64,000 nt of DNA, taken from assembly GCF_024623785.1 (NCBI RefSeq), contig NZ_JANKBZ010000005.1, positions 62,001 through 126,000 of the forward strand, written 5' to 3'. Below, one piece after another: positions 6,820-17,168 of this stretch. This DNA comes from Archangium lipolyticum. GTDB lineage: Bacteria > Myxococcota > Myxococcia > Myxococcales > Myxococcaceae. Position 1 is the stretch's first letter. Each line of letters starts with the position of its first letter. The notes beneath the pieces are model-generated. The model worked only from the letters and a program-made list of their open reading frames with translations. It ran no database searches and was not told where the DNA came from. The position numbers and the translations under genes were made by a program.

Positions 6820-8508
6820 CTAGCGCCGGTCGGCGAGCTGGCCCGACGGCTGGGCGGTGGGGGCGGCGGCCATTCCGGAGGGAGGCAGGGGCATCACGGT
6901 GATCTTCACGTCACCGGGCTGCACCTTGCTGCCGGGGGCGCCCAGGTTGGCGCGGGTGATGAAACGCTCGGTGGACGGGTTGATGCGGTCCAGGAAGGGC
7001 TGCGGCATCAGGCCCATCACCACCACCAGGATGAGGAAGGGCAGCACCGTGGCGAACTCGCGCAGGCTCAGGTCCGACAGGTGCTGGTTCTCGCGGTGGG
7101 TGAGGGGGCCGAAGAACACCTTCTGCACCATCCACAGCATGTACGCCGCGCCGAGGATGACGCCCAGGGCGGCCAGCGCACCGACGGCCAGGCCCAGGTT
7201 GCTCTTGAAGGTACCCAGGAGCACCAGGAACTCGCCCACGAAGCCGTTGGTGCCCGGCACCGCCACGGACGAGAAGGTGATGATGAGGAAGGAGGCCGTG
7301 TACACCGGCACCACCTTGGCGATGCCGCCGTAGTCGGACATCAGGCGGGTGTGGCGCCGCTCGTAGAGGAAGCCGAACAGGAGGAACAGCGCGCCCGTGG
7401 ACACGCCGTGGTTGAGCATCTGGTAGGCGCTGCCGGTGGCGCCCTCGGCGGTGAGCGCCAGCATGCCCAGCATGCAGTAGCCCAGGTGGCTGACCGAGGA
7501 GTAGGCGATGAGCTTCTTGATGTCCCGCTGCGCCAGGCACATGAGCGCGCCGTAGACGATGCCGATGACGGCCAGGGCCGACAGGAAGGGCCGGGCCTGG
7601 TGCGTCGCCGCCGGGAAGAAGGGAATCGCGAAGCGCCAGAAGCCGAAGGTACCCATCTTCAGCATCACGCCGGCCAGGATCATGGAGCCCGCCACGGGCG
7701 CCTGCACGTGGGCATCCGGCAACCACGTGTGGACCGGCCACATCGGGACCTTGATGGCGAAGGCCAGCGCGAAGGCGGCGAACAGCCAGGGGCCCCAGCG
7801 GTAGAGCGTTCCGGCCAGACCCGCGAGCTGCCCGCAGTCACCACCGGTGGCCATGCAGGTGGAGATCTCCCGGTTGGCGGCCACCAGGCTGTTGTAGATG
7901 GCGGCGTAGTCGAAGGAGCGGTTCCCCGGCGTGCTGCTCATGAAGTACACGGCGACGATCGCCACCAGCATCAGCAGCGAGCCCACCAGGGTGTAGAGGA
8001 AGAACTTCACGGCCGCCATCTGGCGGTCCTCGCTGCCCCACACGCCCACCAGCAGGTACATGGGGATGAGCATGGCCTCCCAGAAGACGTAGAAGAGCAG
8101 CACGTCCAGGGACACCAGCGCGCCGAGCATCACCGTCTGCAGCGCGAGGAGCGACAGGTGGAACTCCTTCACGCGCTCGGTGATGTACGTCTGCGAGGCC
8201 ATCACCACCAGGGGCCCGAGGAACACGGTCAGCAGCAGCAGGCTGATGGCCAGGCCGTCCACGCCGATGTGGTAGCTGACACCGAGCTGCTCGAGCCACC
8301 GGGTGCGGTACTCGAGCTGGAACTCGGCCCCTCCCGGCTCGAAGCGCATGTAGGCCCAGACGCCGAACACCAGGTCCACCAGCATGCCGATGAACGTGAG
8401 GGTGCGGATCTGCCCGCGCTCGGTGCCCGGGAGCAGCCAGATGAGGGCCGCGAAGAGCAGCGGCAGGTAGACGACGATGTTGAGCAGATGGGTATCGAAG
8501 AAGCTCAT
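6820..8508 (-). CDS. nuoM: NADH-quinone oxidoreductase subunit M
   Basis: Second antiporter-like proton-pumping subunit of complex I, 562 residues with about 14 helices. The conserved glutamate motif (LFYVFWEAMLIPMYLL) and the lysine-helix segment FAIKVPMWPVHTWLPDAH are plain. The chosen ATG at 8508 overlaps the nuoL TGA by 4 nt (ATGA); the frame extends further upstream only through nuoL sequence. Both C- and N-terminal hydrophobic profiles match NuoM. Cotranscribed with nuoL and nuoN. Confidence 0.96.
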   Translation of the reverse strand: MSFFDTHLLNIVVYLPLLFAALIWLLPGTERGQIRTLTFIGMLVDLVFGVWAYMRFEPGGAEFQLEYRTRWLEQLGVSYHIGVDGLAISLLLLTVFLGPLVVMASQTYITERVKEFHLSLLALQTVMLGALVSLDVLLFYVFWEAMLIPMYLLVGVWGSEDRQMAAVKFFLYTLVGSLLMLVAIVAVYFMSSTPGNRSFDYAAIYNSLVAANREISTCMATGGDCGQLAGLAGTLYRWGPWLFAAFALAFAIKVPMWPVHTWLPDAHVQAPVAGSMILAGVMLKMGTFGFWRFAIPFFPAATHQARPFLSALAVIGIVYGALMCLAQRDIKKLIAYSSVSHLGYCMLGMLALTAEGATGSAYQMLNHGVSTGALFLLFGFLYERRHTRLMSDYGGIAKVVPVYTASFLIITFSSVAVPGTNGFVGEFLVLLGTFKSNLGLAVGALAALGVILGAAYMLWMVQKVFFGPLTHRENQHLSDLSLREFATVLPFLILVVVMGLMPQPFLDRINPSTERFITRANLGAPGSKVQPGDVKITVMPLPPSGMAAAPTAQPSGQLADRR

Positions 8509-10742
8509 TGCAGCACCTGGATGAGCGCGTAGACCGCGCCGCCGAGCAGGGCCAGGGCCATCACCGCGGCATAGCCCTGTGCATCTCCCGTCTGCACGTA
8601 GCGCAGGGCGCTGCCCACGCGGGCCGTGACCCACGCGGTACCGCGCACCGCCACCGTGTCGATGAGGAGCGTGTCCACCAGCTTGTAGAGGATGCCGCTC
8701 ACGTTCTTCACCGGCCGGATGACCAGGAACTCGTAGGCCTCATCCACGTAGAACTTGTTCTGGGTGAAGCGGCGCACCGAGCGGGCGAAGGCCGGAGCCG
8801 GCTTGCCCACCTGCGCGGGGAAGTACTTCATGTACAGGAAGGCCGCCGCGGCACCGCCCGTCAGCGCCACCAGCCAGGCGAAGAGGTAGTCCCCGAAGCC
8901 GGGAACGCTGTGGTCCAGCTTCACCAGGTCGGCGCGGCCGGCGATGCGCTCGGCGCTGGCGAACACGGGGCCCAGGAAGTTCTCCATCACCGGCTGGGGC
9001 CCGCTGCGGCCCGGCATCAGCGGCAGCGCGTACACCAGCGCCACCACGCTGAGCACCGCCAGCACCACCAGCGGCAGCGTCATCTGCCAGGCGCTCTCGT
9101 GCGCGTGGGCGATCTTCGCCTCCGGCGAGCGCTTGCCCTCGAAGGTGAGCAGGTAGGCGCGCGACATGTAGAAGGCGGTGCTCGCCGCGATGAGCAGGCC
9201 CACGTAGTACAGCGCGTGGGTGACGCTCTCGTAGCCGTGCAGGTGGTTGTGGTGCAGGCCGTGGAAGATGGCGTCCTTGGAGAAGAAGCCGGAGAGCGGG
9301 ACGATACCGGTGATGGCCAGGGTGGCCACCAGGAAGGTGCCCCACGTCCACTTCATCTCGTGACGCAGGCCGCCCAGCTTCTTGATGTCCGTCTCGTCCG
9401 CGTTGCCGTGCATGACGCTACCGGCGCCGAGGAAGAGGCAGGCCTTGAAGAACGCGTGGGTGACGAGGTGCAGCACCGCCGCCCAGAAGATGCCGGCGCC
9501 CACGCCCATGAACATGATGCCCAGCTGGGACACCGTGGAGTAGGCGAGCACCTTCTTGATGTCGTCCTGCGCGAAGGCGATGAGCGCGGCCAGCAGCGAG
9601 GTGATGGTGCCGATGATGGCCACCGTCGTCATGGCGGTGGGGCTGAGCACCAGCAGGAAGCTCATGCGGCTGAAGAGGTAGACGCCCGCGGTCACCATCG
9701 TCGCCGCGTGGATGAGGGCGGAGACGGGGGTCGGACCGGCCATGGCGTCCGGCAGCCAGACGTACAGCGGGAACTGGGCGCTCTTGCCCGCCGCACCCAG
9801 GAGGAACAGGAGCAGCGCCACCGTCAGCACGCCACCGAAGGTGCGGCCGGCGAGCGGCCCCTCCGCGATGGGCGTCTCCAAGGTGACGGCCGCCTGGGCG
9901 TTGACCTTCGCGTTCTGCGGCAGCGCGTTGGCCAGGACCTCCAGGCCCTGGAAGGCCACGGGGCCCTTGAGCTGCTGGCCCTCGCGGAAGCGCACCTGGG
10001 CGGTCTCTGCGGCGCCGCTCACCGTGGTGAAGTTGGCCACGTTCGCCTGGCTGTTGAAGGCGCTGACCAGCAGCACGATGAGGAAGGTGGCGATGAGGAA
10101 CGCGAAGTCACCGATGCGGTTGGTGATGAACGCCTTGCGCCCCGCCCACGCCTTGGCCGCGTCCGTGTACCAGAAGCCGATGAGCAGGTAGCTGGCCATA
10201 CCGACACCCTCCCAGCCCACGAAGAGCAGGACGAGGTTGTCGGCCAGCACCAGCGTGAGCATGGCCGCCACGAACAGGTTGAGGTACGCGAAGTACCGCC
10301 AGTACCCGTCGTCGTGCTCCATGTAGCTGGTGGAGTACAGGTGGATGAGGAAGCCCACGCCGGTGATGACCAGCAGGAGCGTTCCGGACAGGTGGTCCAC
10401 CAGCAGGCCGAAGTTCACCCGGAAGGTACCCACGGAGAACCAGGTGCCGTAGTCGTAACCGATGGCGTAGCGGATGGCGTTGGGCGAGTAGACGCTCTCC
10501 ATGGCCACCGGAGTGCCGCCCTGCACGTGGCTGACGGACCAGAAGGCCAGCACGGACAGCACGAAGGAACCGGCCACCGTCGCGCACGCGATCAGGTGGA
10601 CGTTGCCGCGGCCCAGCATCTTGCCGAACACGCCGCACACGAACGCGCCCAACAGCGGCAGCGCGATGATGAGCCACAGGGACTGCGCGAAGGTGGCGGG
10701 GTCCACCGGCGCGGTCATGAAGAATTGCTTGAGGGCTTCCAT
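8505..10742 (-). CDS. nuoL: NADH-quinone oxidoreductase subunit L
   Basis: Largest antiporter-like membrane subunit of complex I, whose long C-terminal lateral helix spans the membrane arm. It has 745 residues, longer than the ~613 of E. coli. Much of the excess is a polar insertion around residues 230-310 (Gln/Ala-rich, between two helices), probably a periplasmic loop. Core motifs are present: LFVGWEGVGMASYLLIGFWY, FPLYVWLPDAMAGPTPVSAL and KKVLAYSTVSQLGIMFMGVG. The C-terminal extension after residue 600 fits the lateral helix. It follows nuoK by about 40 nt and overlaps nuoM. Confidence 0.96.
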   Translation of the reverse strand: MEALKQFFMTAPVDPATFAQSLWLIIALPLLGAFVCGVFGKMLGRGNVHLIACATVAGSFVLSVLAFWSVSHVQGGTPVAMESVYSPNAIRYAIGYDYGTWFSVGTFRVNFGLLVDHLSGTLLLVITGVGFLIHLYSTSYMEHDDGYWRYFAYLNLFVAAMLTLVLADNLVLLFVGWEGVGMASYLLIGFWYTDAAKAWAGRKAFITNRIGDFAFLIATFLIVLLVSAFNSQANVANFTTVSGAAETAQVRFREGQQLKGPVAFQGLEVLANALPQNAKVNAQAAVTLETPIAEGPLAGRTFGGVLTVALLLFLLGAAGKSAQFPLYVWLPDAMAGPTPVSALIHAATMVTAGVYLFSRMSFLLVLSPTAMTTVAIIGTITSLLAALIAFAQDDIKKVLAYSTVSQLGIMFMGVGAGIFWAAVLHLVTHAFFKACLFLGAGSVMHGNADETDIKKLGGLRHEMKWTWGTFLVATLAITGIVPLSGFFSKDAIFHGLHHNHLHGYESVTHALYYVGLLIAASTAFYMSRAYLLTFEGKRSPEAKIAHAHESAWQMTLPLVVLAVLSVVALVYALPLMPGRSGPQPVMENFLGPVFASAERIAGRADLVKLDHSVPGFGDYLFAWLVALTGGAAAAFLYMKYFPAQVGKPAPAFARSVRRFTQNKFYVDEAYEFLVIRPVKNVSGILYKLVDTLLIDTVAVRGTAWVTARVGSALRYVQTGDAQGYAAVMALALLGGAVYALIQVLQ

Positions 10743-10782
10743 GGGCAGAGGGGCTCTCTTGGCGGAAGGAGGGGCCGGGCCG

Positions 10783-11085
10783 TCAGTGCTTCATCGTCCG
10801 GATTTCGTCGATGTTGACGGTGCCTCGGCTGCGGAACACGGCGATGACGATGGCGAGGCCGATGGAGGCCTCGGCCGCCGCGACCGCGATCACGAAGAAG
10901 GCGGACACGTGGCCCGTCAGGTCGCCGTTCTGTTTGGCGAAGGCGAGAAACGTCAGGTTCGCCGCGTTGAGCATCAGCTCCACGCACATGAACACCACCA
11001 GGGCGTTGCGGCGGATGAGCACGCCGAACATGCCGAGGCAGAACAGGGCTGCGGCGAGGATCAGGTAGTACGAGATCGGGACCAT
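10783..11085 (-). CDS. nuoK: NADH-quinone oxidoreductase subunit K
   Basis: Small three-helix membrane subunit of complex I, 100 residues, the usual length. The two membrane-buried glutamates needed for proton transfer are visible in FMCVELMLNAANL and AAEASIGLAIVIAVF. It lies between nuoJ and nuoL on the minus strand, in the usual J-K-L order. Confidence 0.96.
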   Translation of the reverse strand: MVPISYYLILAAALFCLGMFGVLIRRNALVVFMCVELMLNAANLTFLAFAKQNGDLTGHVSAFFVIAVAAAEASIGLAIVIAVFRSRGTVNIDEIRTMKH

Positions 11086-11147
11086 GGCCGGACTTGGGGG
11101 AGGGCGAGCGCCGCCCGCCTTCTAGCAGAGGGTTGAAGGGGACGGGC

Positions 11148-11659
11148 TCAAATCCGCGACTTGGCCACCACCACCGCGCCCACCATGCCCACCAGCAGCA
11201 GGAGGCTGACGGCCTCGAAGGGCAGCAGCCACTTGGTGTAGATGGTCTGGCCGATGACCGCCAGGGTGCCGAAGCCGTTGGCCACCGCCTGCGCGCCCGT
11301 GAACGTCTCGACGCGCTCCGGCATCCGCCAGATGGCCACCACCAGCACCGCAAGCAGCCCCGCCGCCGCCGCCCCGCCCGCGATGCGCGAGAGCGTCAGC
11401 CGCGGCCCGGTCGAGGTGGACTCGCCCAGGTTGAGCAGCATGATGACGAAGAGGAAGAGCACCATGATGGCGCCCGCGTAGACCAGCACCTGCAGCACCG
11501 CCACGGTGTGGGCCCACAGCAGCACGTAGATGCCGGCCAGGAAGAAGAACGTGGCCACCAGCGACATCGCGGAGCTGATGGGGCTCTTGGCGAAGATGAC
11601 CAGCCCGGCCGACAGCAGCGTCAGGAGCGCGAAGGCTCCGAAGAGAATCAGCTCGATGT

Positions 11660-11663
<4 letters not shown>
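11148..11663 (-). CDS. nuoJ: NADH-quinone oxidoreductase subunit J
   Basis: Five-helix membrane subunit of complex I, 171 residues. Hydrophobic segments and the conserved YAGAIMVLFLFVIMLLN stretch identify the family. I place the start at the GTG (11661-11663) that overlaps the nuoF stop as GTGA, matching the coupling used elsewhere in the operon. A second GTG six bases upstream would add two residues and cannot be excluded. Subunits A-D, G, H and I, which usually surround it, are not here. Confidence 0.93.
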
Positions 11664-12994
<1,331 letters not shown>

Positions 12995-13020
12995 GGAATC
13001 AGGTTCCTTGATGCAGGAGT

Positions 13021-13509
13021 TCAGGGGAGCTTGTCGAAGATCGCGTCGACCTTGGCCTTCGTCAGGCTCTCGTGGTGCTCCTCGTTGATTTGCAGGCACG
13101 GCGCGGTGCCGCAAGAGGCCAGGCACTCGGTCTCGCGCAGGAAGAAGCGCTCGTTCGACTCACCGGCCTTCAGCCCGAGCTTCTGCTCCAGGTAGGCGAG
13201 CATCTTCTCCGCGCCCCAGAGGGAGCAGGAGAGATTGGTGCAGACGTCGACGGTGTACTTGCCGGGCTTCTTGAGGTGGTACATCACGTAGAAGCTCGCC
13301 ACCTCGTAGGCGCGCTCGGGGGTGACGCCCAACCGGCTGGCGACCAGCTTGAGTCCCTCGGGGGGCAGCCAGCCTTTCAACTCCTGCAGCAGCCGGAGCG
13401 CGGGCAGCATCGCTGCGCTCTTCCGATCCGCGGGGTAGTGCGAGAGGATCTCCGCGATCTCCGCGTCGAACTTCTTCTGCTCTTCGGGGGTGAACAGGGG
13501 CTCCGCCAT
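13021..13509 (-). CDS. nuoE: NADH-quinone oxidoreductase subunit E
   Basis: 24-kDa-type subunit of complex I that carries the N1a [2Fe-2S] cluster; 162 residues from the chosen ATG. Ligands are visible as C-x4-C (CTNLSC) and, about 35 residues on, C-x3-C (CLASC). The alternative in-frame ATG at 13551 would add 14 residues and has a GAGGG only 3 nt away; the shorter start begins MAEPLFTPEEQ, typical of the family. First gene of the minus-strand nuo cluster, divergent from the PilZ-receiver gene. Confidence 0.93.
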   Translation of the reverse strand: MAEPLFTPEEQKKFDAEIAEILSHYPADRKSAAMLPALRLLQELKGWLPPEGLKLVASRLGVTPERAYEVASFYVMYHLKKPGKYTVDVCTNLSCSLWGAEKMLAYLEQKLGLKAGESNERFFLRETECLASCGTAPCLQINEEHHESLTKAKVDAIFDKLP

Positions 13510-13612
13510 GGCGGGCGCTTCGTAAGGCTCGAATGGCCGCGTTGTCAACATAAACCCTCGGAGCTACACTCCGTCCCATCAGCGAAATGCCGAGCGATTT
13601 CAACCCCTTGTT

Positions 13613-14368
13613 ATGAATCGGGGATCAGACGACAAGCGAGATGAGCCCCGAGTGCCGCTCGTGCTGCGGGTGCGCTTCCCGGATCAGGCTCGGATGGCGG
13701 CCGTGACGGAGAACCTCTCCAAGGGGGGCATCTTCGTCCAGACGGACCGTGTATTCACGGCCGGTGAAGAGGTGGGGTTGGCACTTTCTTTCCCGGGGCT
13801 GCTGAATCCGGTAGAAGTCGTGGGGACGGTGGCGTGGGTAAGGCCAGCGTCGGCCGAGGCGCCGGGTGGTGTCGGCATCCGGGTGGTGCGCGATCAGGAC
13901 CGGCAGCGATTGGGTGAAATCTTGAGTTCGGCAGGACAGACCCGCGCATCGGACCAGAAGGCGCTCCCCGCCGAGGGTTATCGCGTCCTCATCGTCGAGG
14001 ACAACCCGCACATCGTGGAGATGTACAGCTACGTGCTCAAGAAGCTGGCGAGCGGCGAACTGGCGGGCAAGGTGCCGCTGGAGGTGCATTTCTCTCCGGA
14101 TGGGCACCACGCGCTGCAGGCCCTGCGCTCCAGCCGCTTCAGCCTGGTGATGACGGACCTGTACATGCCGGTGATGGACGGGTTCGCGCTCATCGAGCGC
14201 ATCCGCGCCGAGGAGCCGCTCAAGTCCATTCCCGTGGTGGCCATCTCCGCGGGAGGCCCCGAGGCGCGTGAGCGCGCCATGCAACTGGGCGTGGACATCT
14301 ACCTGCGCAAGCCCGTGCGCTTCCAGGAAGTGCTGGAGACCGTGAAGCAGCTGCTTCACATTCCCTGA
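13613..14368 (+). CDS. PilZ-like domain fused to a response regulator receiver
   Basis: 251 residues. The N-terminal half (about 10-105) is a PilZ-like domain of the myxobacterial type, with PRVPLVLRVRF and the ENLSKGGIFVQT core. The C-terminal half (123-250) is a CheY-like receiver with VEDN and phospho-acceptor D182 (VMTDLYMPVMDG). There is no DNA-binding or enzymatic output, so it probably signals by protein contact, perhaps tying phosphorylation to c-di-GMP; whether this PilZ subtype binds c-di-GMP is unclear because the canonical RxxxR motif is weak. Divergent from nuoE across a 103-bp gap. Confidence 0.88.
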   Translation: MNRGSDDKRDEPRVPLVLRVRFPDQARMAAVTENLSKGGIFVQTDRVFTAGEEVGLALSFPGLLNPVEVVGTVAWVRPASAEAPGGVGIRVVRDQDRQRLGEILSSAGQTRASDQKALPAEGYRVLIVEDNPHIVEMYSYVLKKLASGELAGKVPLEVHFSPDGHHALQALRSSRFSLVMTDLYMPVMDGFALIERIRAEEPLKSIPVVAISAGGPEARERAMQLGVDIYLRKPVRFQEVLETVKQLLHIP

Positions 14369-14427
14369 CAGTCGGAGGGGAGGCCCGCTTTGTGGCGCGG
14401 AGCCGGGACGGCTAGAGTCCGGCTCGC

Positions 14428-15918
14428 ATGCCCAAGTCCGCCATCCACCGCGATACCGTCTGCGGCGAGGCGCTGTTCATCCTCCGGAGTCTGAAGGAGA
14501 ACGGCCGTCTGGGGCGCTCGAACAAGCTGGCCGATGTGAAGGCCTCGCTCGAGCCCTCCGTCTCGCTGGAGTTCGACAGCTACTACCTCTTCCTTCGCAA
14601 GTACCTCTACATCGCGCTGGACCCGCGGGAGGCGCAGCTGCGTCTCACCGAGCCGGGTGAGCGCGTGGTGGACGGCGAGCTGCAGGACAAGTTCTCCCTG
14701 GAGGTGGACGAGTTCTTCGCCGAGCAGCTGCTCGGGGACGACGCCGTCCCGGCCGATGACGAGGAGGGCGACCCGAGCATGCCGCCTCCCCCTCCGGACA
14801 TCCTCCTGGACGAGAACGAGGTGCTGCCGCACGTGGAGCAGCCGCCCGCGTTGCCGAGGGCTCGCGCGTCCGTGGCGTTGGAGGTGCCGCTGCCGCCGTC
14901 CGTGCCCGTGCCTCCCCCGGTGGCGAGCATGCGCAACGAGGCCGTCCCCCTGCCGCCCGCCGTGCCCGTTCCCCCCGCCGCTCCCGTCGCGCCCCCCGCT
15001 CCGATGCCCGCTCCCGCCCCCGCGCCCATCCCTCCGCTGGCCACCTCTCCCGCTCCCAAGGCCGCCGAGGTGCTGGACCAGCGCTACCAGAAGCTTGAGG
15101 CCATCGGCTCCGGGCCTCTCGGGACCGCCTACAAGGGCCGCTTCAACGCGCTCGGGCTGGACATCTGCGTCAAGGAGCTGAAGGACATCTTCGGCTACTT
15201 CTCCTTCCTGCAGCGCGGCGAGGTGCTCAAGCGGCTGAGGAAGGAGCTGTGCGCGCAGGCCCAGGTGCGCCACCCGGGCATCATCCAGGTGCTGGACCAG
15301 AACGCGGAGGCGGCCCGGCCCTACTACGTGCTGGAGCTGCTGCACGGCAGCCTCAAGGACAAGCTGGAAGAGGGTGGAGGCAAGGGCGTGCCGGTGTCCC
15401 TGGCCATGCGCTGCTTCCTGCAGCTCGCCTATGCGCTGCGCGCCGCGCACGCCGTGGGCCTCACGCACCACAACCTCAAGCCGGAGAACGTCCTCTTCGA
15501 CCTCTACGGCAACGCGAAGCTGGGTGACTTCGGCCTGAGCCGCGTGGTGGAGCAGGACGCCTCCAAGGGCCTGCCCCAGGTCTTCGTGGGGGCCGGTGGC
15601 ATGGCCTACCTGGCGCCCGAGCTCCTCCAGCCGCAGCGCGCGAAGGATGCCGGCCCCGCCTCGGACGTCTACGGGCTGGGCATCATCCTCTACGAGATGC
15701 TCACCGGGCAGATTCCCGGCCGCCGCTCGCCGCTGCCCTCCGAGGTCAACCCCGAGGCTCCCGCCGGCCTGGACGCCATCTTCGACAAGATGACCCATGA
15801 CCGGGTGGACCAGCGCTACCCGGACATCGACACGATGCTGGAGGACTTCTACAAGTCCTTCACCGAGGCGCAGTTCCTCGCCAGGGGCGACCTCATCCTG
15901 TCCTCCGAGCCACAGTAA
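14428..15918 (+). CDS. Ser/Thr protein kinase-like protein, predicted pseudokinase
   Basis: 496 residues. The N-terminal domain (1-100) is unrecognised. A long Pro/Ala/Val-rich linker (about 112-210) precedes a Hanks-type kinase fold (215-480). The glycine loop (IGSGPLGTAYKG), the ATP lysine K249 (DICVKELK) and DFG (D367) are present, but the catalytic loop reads HHNLKPEN: the proton-acceptor aspartate is Asn349. Loss of that residue predicts little or no phosphotransfer, so it may act as a scaffold or allosteric partner. No transmembrane helix. It sits 44 nt before serB. Confidence 0.85.
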   Translation: MPKSAIHRDTVCGEALFILRSLKENGRLGRSNKLADVKASLEPSVSLEFDSYYLFLRKYLYIALDPREAQLRLTEPGERVVDGELQDKFSLEVDEFFAEQLLGDDAVPADDEEGDPSMPPPPPDILLDENEVLPHVEQPPALPRARASVALEVPLPPSVPVPPPVASMRNEAVPLPPAVPVPPAAPVAPPAPMPAPAPAPIPPLATSPAPKAAEVLDQRYQKLEAIGSGPLGTAYKGRFNALGLDICVKELKDIFGYFSFLQRGEVLKRLRKELCAQAQVRHPGIIQVLDQNAEAARPYYVLELLHGSLKDKLEEGGGKGVPVSLAMRCFLQLAYALRAAHAVGLTHHNLKPENVLFDLYGNAKLGDFGLSRVVEQDASKGLPQVFVGAGGMAYLAPELLQPQRAKDAGPASDVYGLGIILYEMLTGQIPGRRSPLPSEVNPEAPAGLDAIFDKMTHDRVDQRYPDIDTMLEDFYKSFTEAQFLARGDLILSSEPQ

Positions 15919-15962
15919 CGAGTGCTCGCGGTGGACGGGCCAGGCTGTAAAACTCGTCCTCC

Positions 15963-17162
15963 ATGAGCAACAGCCCGAATTCGCAAGACTCCGTGCTCGT
16001 CACCGTCACCGGACGGGACGAGCCCGGCATCCTGGCCCGCCTGACCGGCATCCTGTCCGAGGTGGGCGCGGTATTGCTCGACATCGAGCAGGTGGTGGTG
16101 CACGGCCAGCTCACCCTGTCCCTGCTGGTGCGCCTGCCCGAGACGCGCAGCGTCCTCAAGGAGCTGCTCTTCGCGGCGAAGGAGCTCGGCATGTCGCTGG
16201 ACTTCAAGCCGGTGGAGGGACCGAGCACTCCCGTCGCCCCGAGCCTCAGCCGCCATGTCGTCACCGTGGTGGGCGCCCTGGGAGCCCGCGAGCTGCACGC
16301 CGTCGCCGAGCGCCTGGCCCGGCACGGGGCCAACATCGAGCGCATCAACCGCCTGTCCGACGCGGAGCTCGGCTCGGTGGAGATCCACATCGCCCTGCCG
16401 CCGGAGAGGGATCCGGAGGAGCTCAAGCGCTCGTTGCTGGAGCTGGCCATGTCCACCAGCGCCTTCGACGTGGCGCTGCAGCGCGAGAGCCTCTACCGGC
16501 GCAGCAAGCGGTTGGTGGTGATGGACATGGACTCCACGCTCATCCGCATCGAGGTCATCGACGAGCTGGCGCGGGCGTACGGGGTGGGGGAGCAGGTGGT
16601 GCGCATCACCGAGCGCGCCATGCATGGGGAGATGGACTACGACGAGTCCCTGCGCCAGCGCGTGGCGCTGCTGAAGGGCATGGACGCGAAGGTGCTGAGG
16701 GATCTCGCCGCCAACCTCCCGCTCACCCAGGGCGCGGAGACGCTCATCCGGGTGCTCAAGCGGCTGGGCTACCGCACCGCCATCATCAGCGGCGGCTTCT
16801 CCGTGGCGGCCGAGGCCCTCAAGGCACGGCTGGGTATCGACTACGCCCACTCCAACATGCTGGAGGAGGCGGACGGCAAGCTCACCGGGCGCACGCTCGG
16901 GCCCATCGTCAACGCGCGCCGCAAGGCGGAGCTGCTGGAGAACATCGCCCAGGCGGAGGGCATCCTCCTCGACCAGGTCATCGCGGTGGGTGACGGTGCG
17001 AACGACCTGCTGATGCTGGAGCGCGCGGGCCTGGGCATCGCCTTCCGCGCCAAGCCCAAGCTGCGCCAGGCGGCCGATACCTCCATCTCCGCCGGCGGCC
17101 TGGACACCATCCTCTACCTCCTGGGACTCAGCGCTCGCGAGCTCCAGGAGGTGCTCGGCTAG
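15963..17162 (+). CDS. serB: phosphoserine phosphatase
   Basis: Final step of serine synthesis (phosphoserine to serine and phosphate), 399 residues. Two N-terminal ACT domains (about 8-80 and 95-165), which in this class bind amino acids, precede a HAD phosphatase. The HAD nucleophile motif is VVMDMDSTLI, followed by the substrate-specific E in RIEVIDELA, motif II IISGGFSV and motif III VGDGANDLLML. The ACT-ACT-HAD plan is the long actinobacterial/myxobacterial form. Converges with the MshEN gene, ending 6 nt from it. Confidence 0.95.
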   Translation: MSNSPNSQDSVLVTVTGRDEPGILARLTGILSEVGAVLLDIEQVVVHGQLTLSLLVRLPETRSVLKELLFAAKELGMSLDFKPVEGPSTPVAPSLSRHVVTVVGALGARELHAVAERLARHGANIERINRLSDAELGSVEIHIALPPERDPEELKRSLLELAMSTSAFDVALQRESLYRRSKRLVVMDMDSTLIRIEVIDELARAYGVGEQVVRITERAMHGEMDYDESLRQRVALLKGMDAKVLRDLAANLPLTQGAETLIRVLKRLGYRTAIISGGFSVAAEALKARLGIDYAHSNMLEEADGKLTGRTLGPIVNARRKAELLENIAQAEGILLDQVIAVGDGANDLLMLERAGLGIAFRAKPKLRQAADTSISAGGLDTILYLLGLSARELQEVLG

Positions 17163-17168
17163 GACGGC

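Noticed and set aside
5374-8532. 1052-codon plus-strand open frame opposite nuoN and nuoM
   Set aside because: His/Gly/Gln/Arg-rich shadow of the real minus-strand genes, produced by high GC at third codon positions.
8508-10817. 769-codon plus-strand open frame opposite nuoL
   Set aside because: Same antisense artefact; nuoL is unmistakable on the other strand.
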